A stretch of DNA of 64,000 nt from Streptomyces sp. NBC_00234 (GCF_036195325.1 NZ_CP108101.1:7564001-7628000), one strand, 5' to 3'; positions 24,720-33,909 are shown, counted from the first letter of the stretch. Notes: generated by a model from the letters alone, not told the origin. Numbers and translations: made by a program.

Positions 24720-26369
24720 TCAGCCCGGCAGTCCCCAGCGGCTGCCCTTCGCGGCAGCCACCAGCTCGGACACGGTGCCGAGTTTGGCGCGCGTCCTGCC
24801 CTGGCCCCGGCCGCGGGCCAGCTCGGCCCGGTCGATGGCGGCCAGTCCCCGGGCGTCGACCAGATGGCGGCTGCGGCTCCGTGCGAGACGGCGGAGCGCC
24901 GTCGGTGTCCGGGCGGGTGCGGGCAGGGCCCCGGCGACCGCGTCGGCGAGCAGCGTCCCGACGGTCTCCGCCGCACAGGTGCGGTTGGCTCCGATGCCGC
25001 CCGACGGGCCTCGTTTGATCCACCCGACGACGTACGTCCCGGGCTGCCCCGTCACTCGGCCGCCCTCGTGCGGCACGGTGCCGGTCGCCTCGTCGAAGGG
25101 CAGTCCGGTCACGGGCACGCCCCGATAGCCGACGGCCCGCAGGAGCATGCCGGCCGGGAGCTCCACGTCGTCGGCCACGCCGGTCACCCGAGCGGCCCGT
25201 ACGGCTCCGGTGCCGAGCAGTTCGACCGTCGAGGAGTGGTAGCGGAGGACGATCCTGCGTCCGGTGTCCGGCGTACGCGACCAGTCGACGGTCCTGCGGG
25301 TGACGTCCCGCAGGAGCGCGGCCTTCTCCTTGGGCGAGGCGCCGTCGATCGTCGCACCGGTCCGCGGATCGTCGTCGTCGACGACGAGTTCCACACCCGG
25401 AAGGTGCTTGAGAGCGATCAGTTCGGACGCGGTGTACGCGGCGTCCTCCGGTCCGCGGCGGCCGAGCAGGACCACCTCGCGCACCTTCGAGGCCCGCAGG
25501 GCGGCGAGCGCGTGGTCGGCGATGTCGGTGCCGGCCAGCGTTTCGGGGTCCGTCGCGAGAATACGGGCGACGTCGACGGCCACGTTGCCGTTGCCCACCA
25601 CGACCACCCGCTCGCCGGAGAGGTCCACGGCATCGGCGCCGACCTCGGGATGGGCGTTGTACCAGGCCACGAACGTGGTGGCCGCGATGCTGCCCCGCAG
25701 GTCCTCACCCGGCACGCCGAGCCGTCGGTCCGTGGAGGCGCCCACCGCGTAGATGACCGCGTCGTGGTGCGCGGCGAGTTCCTGCGTGGTGATGTCCTTG
25801 CCCACCTCGACGCCCAGGAGCATCCGGGCCCGGGGATGGGAGTGGAAGCGGGCGAAGGTGTCGCCGACCTTCTTCGTCGCCGGATGGTCCGGCGCGACGC
25901 CGTACCGGATGAGGCCACCGGCCACCGGAAGCCGGTCCACCAGGGTCACTTCGGCGTTGGTGTGCAGCAGCAGGTCCTCGGCGGCGTACATCCCGGCCGG
26001 GCCCGTGCCGACGACCGCCACCCGGATCGGCGCGAAGTCGGACGGCACTCCGCGCTCGAAGCCGGGCTCGCCCCAGGCGTGGAAGTTCGGTCCCGTCGGC
26101 GCCGCTGGGGGCTCGTCGTCCGCGAAGTAGTCCGCGTTGATGGCGGCGTACTCCTGTTGCGCCGCGGGGAGGCTGTCCACCGGGAAGATCGCGTCGACCG
26201 GGCAGGCGTCGGCGCAGGCACCGCAGTCGATGCAGGTCTTCGGGTCGATGTACAGCATCTCCGTGCTGCCGAACTCCCGCTCCTGCGGGGTGGGATGAAT
26301 GCAGTTGACCGGGCACACGGCGATGCACGTGCCGTCGCTGCAGCAGGTCTGGGTGATGGCGTAGGTCAT
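24720..26369 (-). CDS. Fused ferredoxin / ferredoxin-NADP+ reductase (FprB-like)
   Basis: A 549-residue electron-transfer protein. Residues 1-~80 form a bacterial 7Fe/8Fe-type ferredoxin with cysteine motifs CCSDGTCIAVCPVNC and CIDCGACADACP. After a linker (~80-112), an adrenodoxin-reductase-type FNR follows: FAD-binding GTGPAGMYAAEDLL, NADP-binding VVGNGNVAVDVARIL, and C-terminal GWIKRGPSGGIGANR. It would pass electrons from NADPH through its own ferredoxin to a partner oxygenase. The start is 37 nt downstream of the AurF-type oxygenase gene, its likely partner. The same pairing occurs in mycobacteria (fprB next to an AurF-like gene) as far as I recall. Confidence 0.93.
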   Translation of the reverse strand: MTYAITQTCCSDGTCIAVCPVNCIHPTPQEREFGSTEMLYIDPKTCIDCGACADACPVDAIFPVDSLPAAQQEYAAINADYFADDEPPAAPTGPNFHAWGEPGFERGVPSDFAPIRVAVVGTGPAGMYAAEDLLLHTNAEVTLVDRLPVAGGLIRYGVAPDHPATKKVGDTFARFHSHPRARMLLGVEVGKDITTQELAAHHDAVIYAVGASTDRRLGVPGEDLRGSIAATTFVAWYNAHPEVGADAVDLSGERVVVVGNGNVAVDVARILATDPETLAGTDIADHALAALRASKVREVVLLGRRGPEDAAYTASELIALKHLPGVELVVDDDDPRTGATIDGASPKEKAALLRDVTRRTVDWSRTPDTGRRIVLRYHSSTVELLGTGAVRAARVTGVADDVELPAGMLLRAVGYRGVPVTGLPFDEATGTVPHEGGRVTGQPGTYVVGWIKRGPSGGIGANRTCAAETVGTLLADAVAGALPAPARTPTALRRLARSRSRHLVDARGLAAIDRAELARGRGQGRTRAKLGTVSELVAAAKGSRWGLPG

Positions 26370-26406
26370 GGCGTCGGCTCGGCTCCGGTCGGGCGATCGG
26401 CTCGGG

Positions 26407-27321
26407 TCAGATGAGGTTGGCGCGCTTGTAGAAGAACAGCGCCGGCTTGGTGAGGAGGCGGGCCGAGGACAGGAACTCCATGAGGCCCGCGCAGCTGGAA
26501 CGCATCAGGGACCTGTGGTGCTCGTTCGCCGCCGCCTCGGCGAGGGCGCGCTGCGTGTCGAGGCCGGCGTTCGCGTACACGGCCCGGTTCACCATGCTCG
26601 TGACGATGAAGTAGGAGGCGATCGCGATCACCAGCGCGTTGATCTGCCGGCGCAGCGGCCCCGCGTGCCGGAGCCGCTTCCGCGTCTCGTCGCGGGCGAA
26701 CTTCATGTGCCGGGATTCCTCCACGACATGGATGTTGTTGATCGTGCGGACGAAGGGTGCGACCCGCTCGTCGCGCATCCAGTCGCGCTGCATGACGTCG
26801 AGGACTTCCTCGGCGACGAGGATCGCGGCGTACGCGGCCTCGCCGAAGGCAAGTGTCTTGAAGGCCCTGCCCAGTTCGATGACTCCGCGGCGGGGCTTGT
26901 ACGCGGGGGCCCCGAGCTTCGCGGCGCCGCGGGCGAACATGATGGAGTGTCGGCACTCGTCGGCGATCTCGGTGAGTGCCCACTGGAACTCCGCGTCGGT
27001 CGGGTCCTTGGTGTAGATGTCGCGCAGCACCATCTGCTGCAGGATCATCTCGAACCAGATGCCGGTGCTGGCCACCGACGCGGCCTCCTGGCGCGTCAGC
27101 TCCTTGCGCTGGGCATCGGTCAGTTCGCCCCAGTAGGCGGTTCCGTAGAGGGTGCTCCACTCCGGGCTGGCACCGTGGAAGTCCTTGTCCAGCGGGGTGT
27201 CCCAGTCCACCTCGGTGACCGGGTCGTACGAGAGCTTCGCGGACGAGTCGAGCAGCCGCCGTGCGACGTCCTGCTCCTGGAGCCGGTTCTGTTCCTCCGG
27301 CCGAAGTGTGCTGCTTGACAT
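26407..27321 (-). CDS. AurF-type diiron oxygenase
   Basis: A 304-residue ferritin-like helical protein with the diiron ligands of the AurF N-oxygenase family: E in NEFQWAL-type helix (AEFQWALTEIADECRHSIMF gives E and ECRH), EEVLDVMQRDWM and VVEESRHMKFA. Characterised relatives oxidise aryl amines; others act on lipids or remain uncharacterised, so substrate is open. ATG at 27321 gives MSSSTLRPEEQNR; longer upstream readings cross the operator. It heads the operon with the ferredoxin-reductase fusion. Confidence 0.87.
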   Translation of the reverse strand: MSSSTLRPEEQNRLQEQDVARRLLDSSAKLSYDPVTEVDWDTPLDKDFHGASPEWSTLYGTAYWGELTDAQRKELTRQEAASVASTGIWFEMILQQMVLRDIYTKDPTDAEFQWALTEIADECRHSIMFARGAAKLGAPAYKPRRGVIELGRAFKTLAFGEAAYAAILVAEEVLDVMQRDWMRDERVAPFVRTINNIHVVEESRHMKFARDETRKRLRHAGPLRRQINALVIAIASYFIVTSMVNRAVYANAGLDTQRALAEAAANEHHRSLMRSSCAGLMEFLSSARLLTKPALFFYKRANLI

Positions 27322-27425
27322 GCTGCGGCTCCTTGAATCGAGAGGTCGACCCGACGCCGGCTGCCCTGTCGTCCCCGCGCGCGTGCCCGCCTGGTGGGAT
27401 CGATGGCTGCCCGGCGCCACCCTTG

Positions 27426-27450
27426 CTTGTTAGACGCCACGTCTAGCAAG
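27426..27450. promoter_or_regulatory. TetR-type palindromic operator before the AurF-type operon
   Basis: Arms CTTGTTAGAC and GTCTAGCAAG (9 of 10 paired) around a 5-bp centre GCCAC, 105 nt upstream of the oxygenase start. The form TAGAC-N5-GTCTA is typical of TetR-family operators. No TetR gene lies in this window, so the regulator would act in trans. Confidence 0.6.
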
Positions 27451-27575
27451 CTGTTAGGCGGAAGGTACAACAAGAGTGGCGCGTGGGCCTACCCCCGGTA
27501 ACAAATTGCGTGGGAACTCTCCACGGCGCCGCTGCCACGTCTTCACGGCCGGGCGGGCCCGCGGGCCGGCCGGAA

Positions 27576-27598
27576 TTGTCGGACCCTCGCCGTAGGCT
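27576..27598 (+). promoter_or_regulatory. Candidate promoter TTGTCG-N11-TAGGCT, leaderless start
   Basis: TTGTCG (27576-27581), 11 nt, TAGGCT (27593-27598); the ATG follows after 6 nt. The spacing equals that of RecA-NDp/PafBC promoters (TTGTCRGTG-N8-TANNNT), but the GTG positions read GAC. Confidence 0.4.
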
Positions 27599-27604
27599 CC
27601 TGCC

Positions 27605-27985
27605 ATGAGTGTTTCCCTCTACTACAACGCACACCGCGAACAGCCGCTGACCGAGGCCGAGTCGGCCTCCGTCGAGCGCATCGCGGCCGCCCACCTGGAG
27701 TCGTTTCCGTACGACTACGAGGAGTCCCTCTACCTGTACGCACCGGACCCTTCCCGTGCGGACGAGATCCTCGGGGGGTCCACGAAGATGCCCAGTGACC
27801 CGGGGCGGCTCCTCCCGGTGATCGCCTGTGTCCTCGACTCCGTGACCGAGCTGCGCCGGGCCGTCGAGGGTGCGCGGTGGCGGGTGCACATGGACGATCT
27901 CGACGTCCCCTGGGACGAGAGCGAAGGGTATGTCCTGCCCGGTATGCGCGACGCCGACCTCATGGCCGAGCTCAACGGCCTCTGA
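27605..27985 (+). CDS. Conserved hypothetical protein
   Basis: A 126-residue soluble acidic protein beginning MSVSLYYNAHREQPLTEAE. It has no signal peptide or membrane segment. Aromatic-rich YDYEESLYLY and the C-terminal WDESEGYVLPGM stand out, but I recognise no family or catalytic motif. The reading frame has proper actinobacterial codon bias and the ATG lies 6 nt from a -10-like hexamer, so it is probably expressed from a leaderless mRNA. Confidence 0.75.
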   Translation: MSVSLYYNAHREQPLTEAESASVERIAAAHLESFPYDYEESLYLYAPDPSRADEILGGSTKMPSDPGRLLPVIACVLDSVTELRRAVEGARWRVHMDDLDVPWDESEGYVLPGMRDADLMAELNGL

Positions 27986-28009
27986 CGGTCAGGGCCGGCC
28001 GGCGCGAGG

Positions 28010-29266
28010 TCAGTCGCGGTCGCGCGCGGCCGACGACCCGGCCATGTCGGCACCGGACGGTCGCGAGCGGTTGAGGCGGAAGCGGCCCCGGAGCTTGTCC
28101 ACCAGCGGGTACTTCTCCTTCTGCTCGCGGGACTGCCGGTCCAGTTCCTCCACCAACCGCTGGGACCGCTTCTCCACGTCCAGCTCGTCCAGGATCCGGT
28201 CGACCTCCGCCAGCAGCGCACCGTGCAACTGCCATTGGCGCGGATGCTGCTGTACGCCGTCGAGCAGCAGATGCGCCACGGTCTCCCGGGCCGCCCGGCT
28301 CCGGGAGAGCTCGTCCACCAGCCGGTCCTCGGCCGCGTCGGCGTTCACGCTGACCTGCGTGGTGATCAGTTCGGCGAAGCTCTCGACCGCACGGGCCACA
28401 TGGGTGAGGAGGTCCCGCAGCGCCTCGGCGGTCTCCGGCGCGAAGAGCGGCTCCTGCGTGCGGGCCTTGGCGAGATCGGTCAGTGTGCGGCACAGGGTGC
28501 GGAGCACCACCGCACAGATCTCCAGGGTGTCGAGACCCGTCCGCAGGACGACCCGGAAGAGCATGCCTTCCTTGACGCGCGGGTTGAGGCGGAGGCTGTC
28601 CTCCGCCTGCCGGAGCGAGGCGTCCACCTCGACGATGTCGTGGTCCAGCCGGCGGGCCTCGTGCAGGCGGTCGGCGGCCTCGGCCACGGTGGTGTGGCCG
28701 AGCACCTCGTCACTGAGGGACATCATCAAGCGCCGCATGCGGCCCGCGAGATGTTCGATGGCCTCGCTGGCCGGCTGCACCCACACCGGCGGGGCGAACA
28801 GGACGTTGAAGAGCAGCCCGACGACGGCCCCGATGAGTGTTTCGAGTACCCGGTCCCACGCCGTCGCCGCCACCCGCGTCACACCCAGGACCAGCATCGC
28901 GCTGATCGCCACCTCGGGGACGAACTCACCGGCCCGGACGAACCGGCCGAGGACCAGGGACGCGAGGATGATCAGACCCAGGCTCCACCAGCTCAGGCCC
29001 ACCAGCGAGCTGAATCCGATGGCGATGACCACGCCGGCCACCACGGCGTTCACCCTGCGCATGCTCGTGGTGAGCGTGGAGTAGAGGGTGACCTGCACGA
29101 CGAGCAGCGCGGTCAGCGGCGCGGTGAGCGGAGCCGGTTCGCTGCTCAGCATGAGGGCCACGACGTAGGAGATCACGGCGGCGACCGTCGACCGGATCGT
29201 CTGTACGACCACCGGCTCGTTGTGCCGCCGGACGAGATTGACGAACGGGTCGGTGACGTCGGGCAC
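28010..29266 (-). CDS. FUSC-like aromatic acid exporter family membrane protein
   Basis: A 418-residue protein. Residues ~20-160 form five to six membrane helices, including RSTVAAVISYVVALMLSSEP and LTAPLTALLVVQVTLYSTL, the pattern of the aromatic acid exporter (ArAE)/FUSC family. The C-terminal ~250 residues are a long helical cytoplasmic domain with charged heptads (EEADRLHEARRLDHD-like region). The tail is basic and Ser rich. Probably exports small organic acids or has an envelope stress role. Neighbour of an MMPL transporter on the same strand. Confidence 0.85.
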   Translation of the reverse strand: MPDVTDPFVNLVRRHNEPVVVQTIRSTVAAVISYVVALMLSSEPAPLTAPLTALLVVQVTLYSTLTTSMRRVNAVVAGVVIAIGFSSLVGLSWWSLGLIILASLVLGRFVRAGEFVPEVAISAMLVLGVTRVAATAWDRVLETLIGAVVGLLFNVLFAPPVWVQPASEAIEHLAGRMRRLMMSLSDEVLGHTTVAEAADRLHEARRLDHDIVEVDASLRQAEDSLRLNPRVKEGMLFRVVLRTGLDTLEICAVVLRTLCRTLTDLAKARTQEPLFAPETAEALRDLLTHVARAVESFAELITTQVSVNADAAEDRLVDELSRSRAARETVAHLLLDGVQQHPRQWQLHGALLAEVDRILDELDVEKRSQRLVEELDRQSREQKEKYPLVDKLRGRFRLNRSRPSGADMAGSSAARDRD

Positions 29267-29370
29267 TCTGTGAATCCTCCGGGGCCTACGGGCGCAAGGG
29301 GCGACGGCGAGCTAGGGTCGTTCGTTTGGATCAGGCCGGATCAGGCCCCGCGAGCCCGGCCGGACACGAC

Positions 29371-31533
29371 CTAGGAATCCGTGGCCGACGCCCCTGGCCT
29401 CCCCGTCGCGGCGCCGTCCTCGCGGGCGAGCCGGTGCGGCCACCAGACCTTCGGACCGATGTCCAGGAACAGGGACGTGACGAGGATGGACCGCACGACG
29501 AAGGTGTCCAGCAGTACGCCCAGCGCCACCGCGAAGCCGATCTCCGCGAGACCCACGATCGGCAGGGTTCCGAGCGCCGCGAAGGTGCCCGCCAGGACGA
29601 GCCCCGCCGAGGTGATCACCGCCCCGGTGGCCGCGAGGCCGGTCACCACTCCGGCCCGCGTCCCCTGGTGGAAGGCTTCCTCGCGGATACGGGTGGAGAG
29701 GAAGATGTTGTAGTCGATCCCGAGTGCCACCAGGAACACGAACACGAACAGCGGGAAGTCCGTCGACTCGCCCGCGTAGTCGAAGACGTACCGGAAGAAG
29801 AGCGCGCTGATGCCGAGCGCGGCGGCGAAGGACAGCACCACCGTCGCGATCAGCAGCAGGGGAGCCACCACCGCGCGCAGCACCAGTGCGAGGACGCACA
29901 GCACCACCAGCAGCACCAGAGGGATGATCAGGATGTTGTCGTGCCGCGTGGCGGTGTCCATGTCCAGCAGGGCCGCCGTGCCACCGCCCACCTGCGCATC
30001 CGCGTCCGGCACCGCATGCACGGCGTCCCGGACGCGTTCCACGGTGTCCTTGGCCGCCTCGCTGTCCGCGGGGTCGGTCATCGTCGCCTCGAAGAGCACC
30101 TGCCCGTCGTGCACCGGCTTCGTACCGAGAGGTACGCCGATGGATCCGGGCACCACGCCCTGGGTCGACGCGACCGCCCTGCGCACCTGGGCGTTGCGGT
30201 CCGCGTTGGCGATGATCACCAGCGGGTTGCCGCTTCCCGCCGGGAAGTAGCGGTCCTGGACCTCCTGGCCGACGATCGAGTCCGGCTTGTCGGTGAAGGA
30301 GTCGGCGTTGCTCAGCCCCGCGGCACGCAGTTGCGTCAGCCCCAGGGACAGTGCGGCGAGCACCAGCGCGGTGGCCACCCAGATCGCGCGGGGACGGTGC
30401 GCGATCCGCGCCCCCATCCGCGCCCAGACGCCGTGCTCGGTGGGCTCGGCGGAACCGAAGTGGGGGACGGCCGGCCAGAAGACCCAGCGGTCGAAGATGA
30501 CCAGAAGGGCCGGGAGGAGGGTGATCATGGCGACCAGGGCCACGGCCACGCCGATCGCGGCGACGGGGCCCAGGCCCTTCGTGGAGTTCATCTCGGCGGT
30601 CAGCAGGACGAGCATGCCGAGCACCACGGTCCCGCTGCTCGCCAGGATGGCGGGGCCGGCGCGGTGCAGCGCCCGGGCCATGGCCTCGTGACGGTTCTCG
30701 TGCCGGCGCAACTCCTCGCGGTAGCGGGCCACCAGGAGCAGGGCGTAGTCGGTGCCCGCGCCGAAGACGAGCACCGTGAGGATGCCGGCGCTCTGACCGT
30801 TGACGGTCAGACCGGTGTGCGTCGCGAGCAGATAGATGACGGCCTGCGCGCTGAAGAGCGCGGCGACGGCCGCGAGTACCGGCAGGATGAGCAGGGTCGG
30901 GCTGCGGTAGGTGATCAGGAGCATCACGACCACTACGCCGAGCGCGGCGAACAGCAGGGTCGAGTCGATGCCCTCGAAGGCGTCGGCGGAGTCGGCCGTG
31001 ACACCGCCGGGCCCGGTGATGTGGACGGCGAGGCCGTTGCCGCCGGTGCCCACGACGTCCCGGATGGAGTCGACGGCGGACCCGATGCGCTCCCACCCGT
31101 CCTCGTCCATGGTGACGGGAACGAAGACCTGGGCCGCCTGGGGCGGGATGTTCCTGTTGTAGACGGGGCCCCGGGTCTCCCAGCCTCTGACGCCGTCCGC
31201 CCGCAGCGTCTTCAGCTGCAGGGTGTCCGCCGCGATCTGTGCGCGGTCCTTCGTGGTGAGCCCGTCCTCACGGGCGTACACGACGATCGCCGTGATGATC
31301 TCGGGCCGGAAACCCTTCGAGGTCTCCAGTACCTGGGTGGACTCGGCGCTGCTCGGCAGCCAGGAGGTGGCGTCGTTGTCCTGTGCGCCGGTGAGCTTCT
31401 GGGCGAGGGGCGCCGCGACGACGAAGACGATCAGCCACAGGGCCACGACCAGCCACTTGGTGCGTGGGCCGCAGATCAGCCAGGCCACGCCGTTCCGTCG
31501 AGGCCGCTGTACGTCCGGCATGCCATTCCCCAT
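29371..31533 (-). CDS. MMPL family (RND superfamily) transporter
   Basis: A 720-residue transporter of the actinobacterial MmpL type with about 12 helices in two repeats, each of a helix, a large extracytoplasmic loop and five helices. The proton-relay region is visible as FGAGTDYALLLVARYREEL in the first repeat and VALGIDYNIFLSTRIREE in the second. It probably moves lipids or amphipathic compounds to the cell surface. ATG at 31533 (MGNGMPDVQ) was chosen; the internal MPDVQ 12 nt later has GGGGA upstream and may be the true start. Confidence 0.92.
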   Translation of the reverse strand: MGNGMPDVQRPRRNGVAWLICGPRTKWLVVALWLIVFVVAAPLAQKLTGAQDNDATSWLPSSAESTQVLETSKGFRPEIITAIVVYAREDGLTTKDRAQIAADTLQLKTLRADGVRGWETRGPVYNRNIPPQAAQVFVPVTMDEDGWERIGSAVDSIRDVVGTGGNGLAVHITGPGGVTADSADAFEGIDSTLLFAALGVVVVMLLITYRSPTLLILPVLAAVAALFSAQAVIYLLATHTGLTVNGQSAGILTVLVFGAGTDYALLLVARYREELRRHENRHEAMARALHRAGPAILASSGTVVLGMLVLLTAEMNSTKGLGPVAAIGVAVALVAMITLLPALLVIFDRWVFWPAVPHFGSAEPTEHGVWARMGARIAHRPRAIWVATALVLAALSLGLTQLRAAGLSNADSFTDKPDSIVGQEVQDRYFPAGSGNPLVIIANADRNAQVRRAVASTQGVVPGSIGVPLGTKPVHDGQVLFEATMTDPADSEAAKDTVERVRDAVHAVPDADAQVGGGTAALLDMDTATRHDNILIIPLVLLVVLCVLALVLRAVVAPLLLIATVVLSFAAALGISALFFRYVFDYAGESTDFPLFVFVFLVALGIDYNIFLSTRIREEAFHQGTRAGVVTGLAATGAVITSAGLVLAGTFAALGTLPIVGLAEIGFAVALGVLLDTFVVRSILVTSLFLDIGPKVWWPHRLAREDGAATGRPGASATDS

Positions 31534-31732
31534 CGGTTCGTCATGAGTGGCATGGCTGCCCTCGGGACGGCGGCCGTCGAAGTCGCCCGCGCGCGGCAGT
31601 GAAAAGCCCCGGCCGCCCGCGGGCCCGGCCCGTGCGGGAGACAGTAAGTGGCGCTGTGGCGGGCGGGCCCGCGACATGCCGTCCGCGCCGCCCCGGGCCC
31701 CGGTTGGGCTATCCGGGGCCGCGGGGATCCGG

Positions 31733-32092
31733 TTACCGGTCCGTGCTCCTCTCCTCCCGCTCCGCCGCCTCCGCGACGCGCTTGATGGTCGCCAGCCGCC
31801 GGTCCCAGTCCGAGGCGAGCGCGGCCATCCACCGCGAGGTCGCGTCCAGCGCCGCGGGCCGTACGGTGTAGCGCATCTCGCGCCCCACCCGGCTGCCGGA
31901 CACCAGTCCGGCGGCGTCCAGGACGGCGAGGTGCTTGACCACGGCCTGCCGCGAGACGGGGAGACGCGCGGCGAGCGTCGTCGCGGTGGCCTCGCTCAGC
32001 GCGGCGAGCTGATCCAGCAGCTGACGTCGCGTCGGGTCGGCCAGGGCGACGAGGACGCTGTCGATCGCTTCCGCGTCCCGTTCGTCCGTCAC
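31733..32092 (-). CDS. ArsR-family transcriptional repressor
   Basis: A 119-residue winged-helix regulator. The start of the domain is IDSVLVALADPTRRQLLDQL and the recognition helix is SRQAVVKHLAVLDAAGLV. There is no metal-binding CxC motif of classical ArsR/SmtB proteins; it fits the subgroup paired with SRPBCC proteins. The GTG start at 32092 overlaps the stop of the SRPBCC gene by 4 nt (GTGA), so translation is coupled. Two palindromes in front of the operon are its likely operators. Confidence 0.92.
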   Translation of the reverse strand: MTDERDAEAIDSVLVALADPTRRQLLDQLAALSEATATTLAARLPVSRQAVVKHLAVLDAAGLVSGSRVGREMRYTVRPAALDATSRWMAALASDWDRRLATIKRVAEAAEREERSTDR

Positions 32093-32535
32093 ACGGCCGG
32101 CTTCTCGGCGCGCACCCTGAGGGCGTCGAGCACCTGCGGCCAGCCGCCGGTGTTGTCCTTCACGGCCTTGCTCCGCAGCTCGTCGGAGCCTGCCAGGGCC
32201 GCGAACCCGCTCTCGACGACGCGAAGCCGCGTCCCGTCGCCCTCCGGGGTCAGGGTGAACTCCACCAGGGTGCTGTTGTCCGCGCTCAGCTCCTTCCCGG
32301 GGAACGCGCTGGCCCAGCGGTACGCCAGGTAGGTCTGCGGCTCCACCTTCTCCACGCGTACCGGGAAGGTTCCGTACTCGGGGTTCTTCGCCACCATCGA
32401 CTCGCCCTCCCTGGCCACGGTTCCGGGCAGGCTCGCCTCGTCGGCCACCCAGAAACCCGGCTGGGCCACCAGGGTCCAGACGCGGTCGAGGGATGCGGCG
32501 ATGAGGGTTTCGCGTTCGATCCGGTCCTCGCTCAT
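32089..32535 (-). CDS. SRPBCC domain protein (AHSA1/START-like)
   Basis: A 148-residue ligand-binding-fold protein. It begins with the typical strand IERETLIAASLDRVWTLVA and WVAD, has PQTYLAYRWAS in the core, and ends with a long C-terminal helix including NTGGWPQVLDALRVRAE, characteristic of Aha1-type polyketide-cyclase-like proteins. It probably binds a small hydrophobic ligand. First gene of the operon with ArsR. Confidence 0.9.
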   Translation of the reverse strand: MSEDRIERETLIAASLDRVWTLVAQPGFWVADEASLPGTVAREGESMVAKNPEYGTFPVRVEKVEPQTYLAYRWASAFPGKELSADNSTLVEFTLTPEGDGTRLRVVESGFAALAGSDELRSKAVKDNTGGWPQVLDALRVRAEKPAV

Positions 32536-32571
32536 GACGTGACTCCTCCGTGTCGTTCATGCCGTCAATCG

Positions 32572-32591
32572 GTGCAACTCCAGAGTTGCAC
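32572..32591. promoter_or_regulatory. ArsR-type operator 1 (perfect palindrome)
   Basis: GTGCAACTC, CA, GAGTTGCAC: 9-bp arms, perfectly paired, 37 nt upstream of the SRPBCC ATG. It is the proximal member of a pair and probably overlaps the operon promoter. Confidence 0.8.
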
Positions 32592-32604
32592 GTCGAGGCG
32601 TGAG

Positions 32605-32624
32605 GTGCAACCCGAGGGTTGCAC
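32605..32624. promoter_or_regulatory. ArsR-type operator 2 (perfect palindrome)
   Basis: GTGCAACCC, GA, GGGTTGCAC. The centre lies 33 bp from that of operator 1, close to three helical turns, so two dimers would sit on the same face of the DNA. The shared half-site core is GTGCAAC. Confidence 0.8.
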
Positions 32625-32676
32625 TAGGAGGGTCCGGTACGGCTTCGGCTGCGCCGGCGCGTCACCATGCGGCTCG

Positions 32677-33909
32677 TCACGGGCCGTCGAAGGAGGTCCG
32701 TTCGGTCTCGTCCCACAGCACCGGGAACCGCCGTGCCAGCTCGGCCTCCACCCACTCCAGCCGATGTTCCAGCAGGTCGTGCCGGTCGGCGGGACCGTCC
32801 GCGCGCAGCCGGAGCAGGAGGGTGCGCAGCCGTCGCAGGGTCATGGGCGAGTTGACGGCGGCGGCGATGGCGTCGTCGACTCCCGTGTGCAGGAAGCGTT
32901 CCCAGCCGGGCAGCTGCACGAGCACCCGCGGGGTGCCCCCACGGTCGCGTACGCGGAGCGGACCCACCGACACCGGCATCGGTGCGGCGAGCAGTTCCTC
33001 CAGGCAGTCGAGTCCTTCGACGGCTGTGGCGGAGTCGTTCACCGCCGGGGACAGGGCCCGCAGGACGATGTCCGACAGCAGCCGGAACGCGAAGAGAGGG
33101 TCCTGGTCGAAGGTCCGTTCGGCTCCGGTGATCAGTGCGCCCAGCACGGCGGAGGCGTCCGGATCGCCGCCGTGCACATCGGCGACCGCGGCGCCGGACG
33201 ACACGGTGAGGCCCGGGACCGTCCTCAGCACCACGACCGCGTTCGCGTGCCGGGCGACGTCCAGCAGCTTGTCCATGTCGACCTGCTGCAGCACGGCAAG
33301 GGAATGCGGCCAGGTCACCGTCGCCCGCAGCGGTGGCAGGGCCTCGTCGGAACCCGGCTTCCCCAGGGAGTACGCGCTCCCGTCGGCGTACAGGGAGTGG
33401 AGGATGGAGCGACCGCGGCCGGTCACGAAGTGGAGGACCGGTCCCAGCTGGATCGACGCGAAGGCCCGCAGCAGCAGCGCCCACAGCAGCACCAGCAGGG
33501 CGAGCAGCAGCACACCGGCGACCGCGGGCACCAGGATCGTCACACGGGCGTCGGTGCCGATCGTGAGCGCCGCGGTGAAGCTGAAGACCGACAGGCTGAC
33601 CGCGAAGGCGAACGTCCGCCACACGACGCGGGATTCGCGGAACATGGTCAGGCGCGGCGTGAACGTGGTGTGCGCCCACTGCACCACCAGGAACAGTACC
33701 GAGAAGATCACGGTCGTCACGCTGAGGACGCCGACCCCCAGGCCCAGCAGCATGTCGTTCACCTGCGGGCCCGCGACCTGCGGCCCCGGGGTGACCCTCG
33801 GCAGGGCCAGGCCCGCGCCGAGTCCGACGAGAGCGAGCAGCAACTGCAAGTGGTCCGCGCGCAGGCCGCCCCTGCGGCGCAGCGGGGTGGGTCCGGTCGG
33901 CACAGTCAT
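32677..33909 (-). CDS. DUF2254 family membrane protein
   Basis: A 410-residue protein with four N-terminal membrane helices (e.g. LLLALVGLGAGLALP and VLSVTTVIFSVLFLVVQWAHT). The conserved segment FTPRLTMFRESRVVWRTF follows helix 2. The cytoplasmic half contains the DUF2254 core RALSPAVNDSATAVEGLD (residues ~290-310). Function unknown. It is 77 nt downstream of the GH15 gene on the same strand and probably co-transcribed with it. Confidence 0.9.
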   Translation of the reverse strand: MTVPTGPTPLRRRGGLRADHLQLLLALVGLGAGLALPRVTPGPQVAGPQVNDMLLGLGVGVLSVTTVIFSVLFLVVQWAHTTFTPRLTMFRESRVVWRTFAFAVSLSVFSFTAALTIGTDARVTILVPAVAGVLLLALLVLLWALLLRAFASIQLGPVLHFVTGRGRSILHSLYADGSAYSLGKPGSDEALPPLRATVTWPHSLAVLQQVDMDKLLDVARHANAVVVLRTVPGLTVSSGAAVADVHGGDPDASAVLGALITGAERTFDQDPLFAFRLLSDIVLRALSPAVNDSATAVEGLDCLEELLAAPMPVSVGPLRVRDRGGTPRVLVQLPGWERFLHTGVDDAIAAAVNSPMTLRRLRTLLLRLRADGPADRHDLLEHRLEWVEAELARRFPVLWDETERTSFDGP

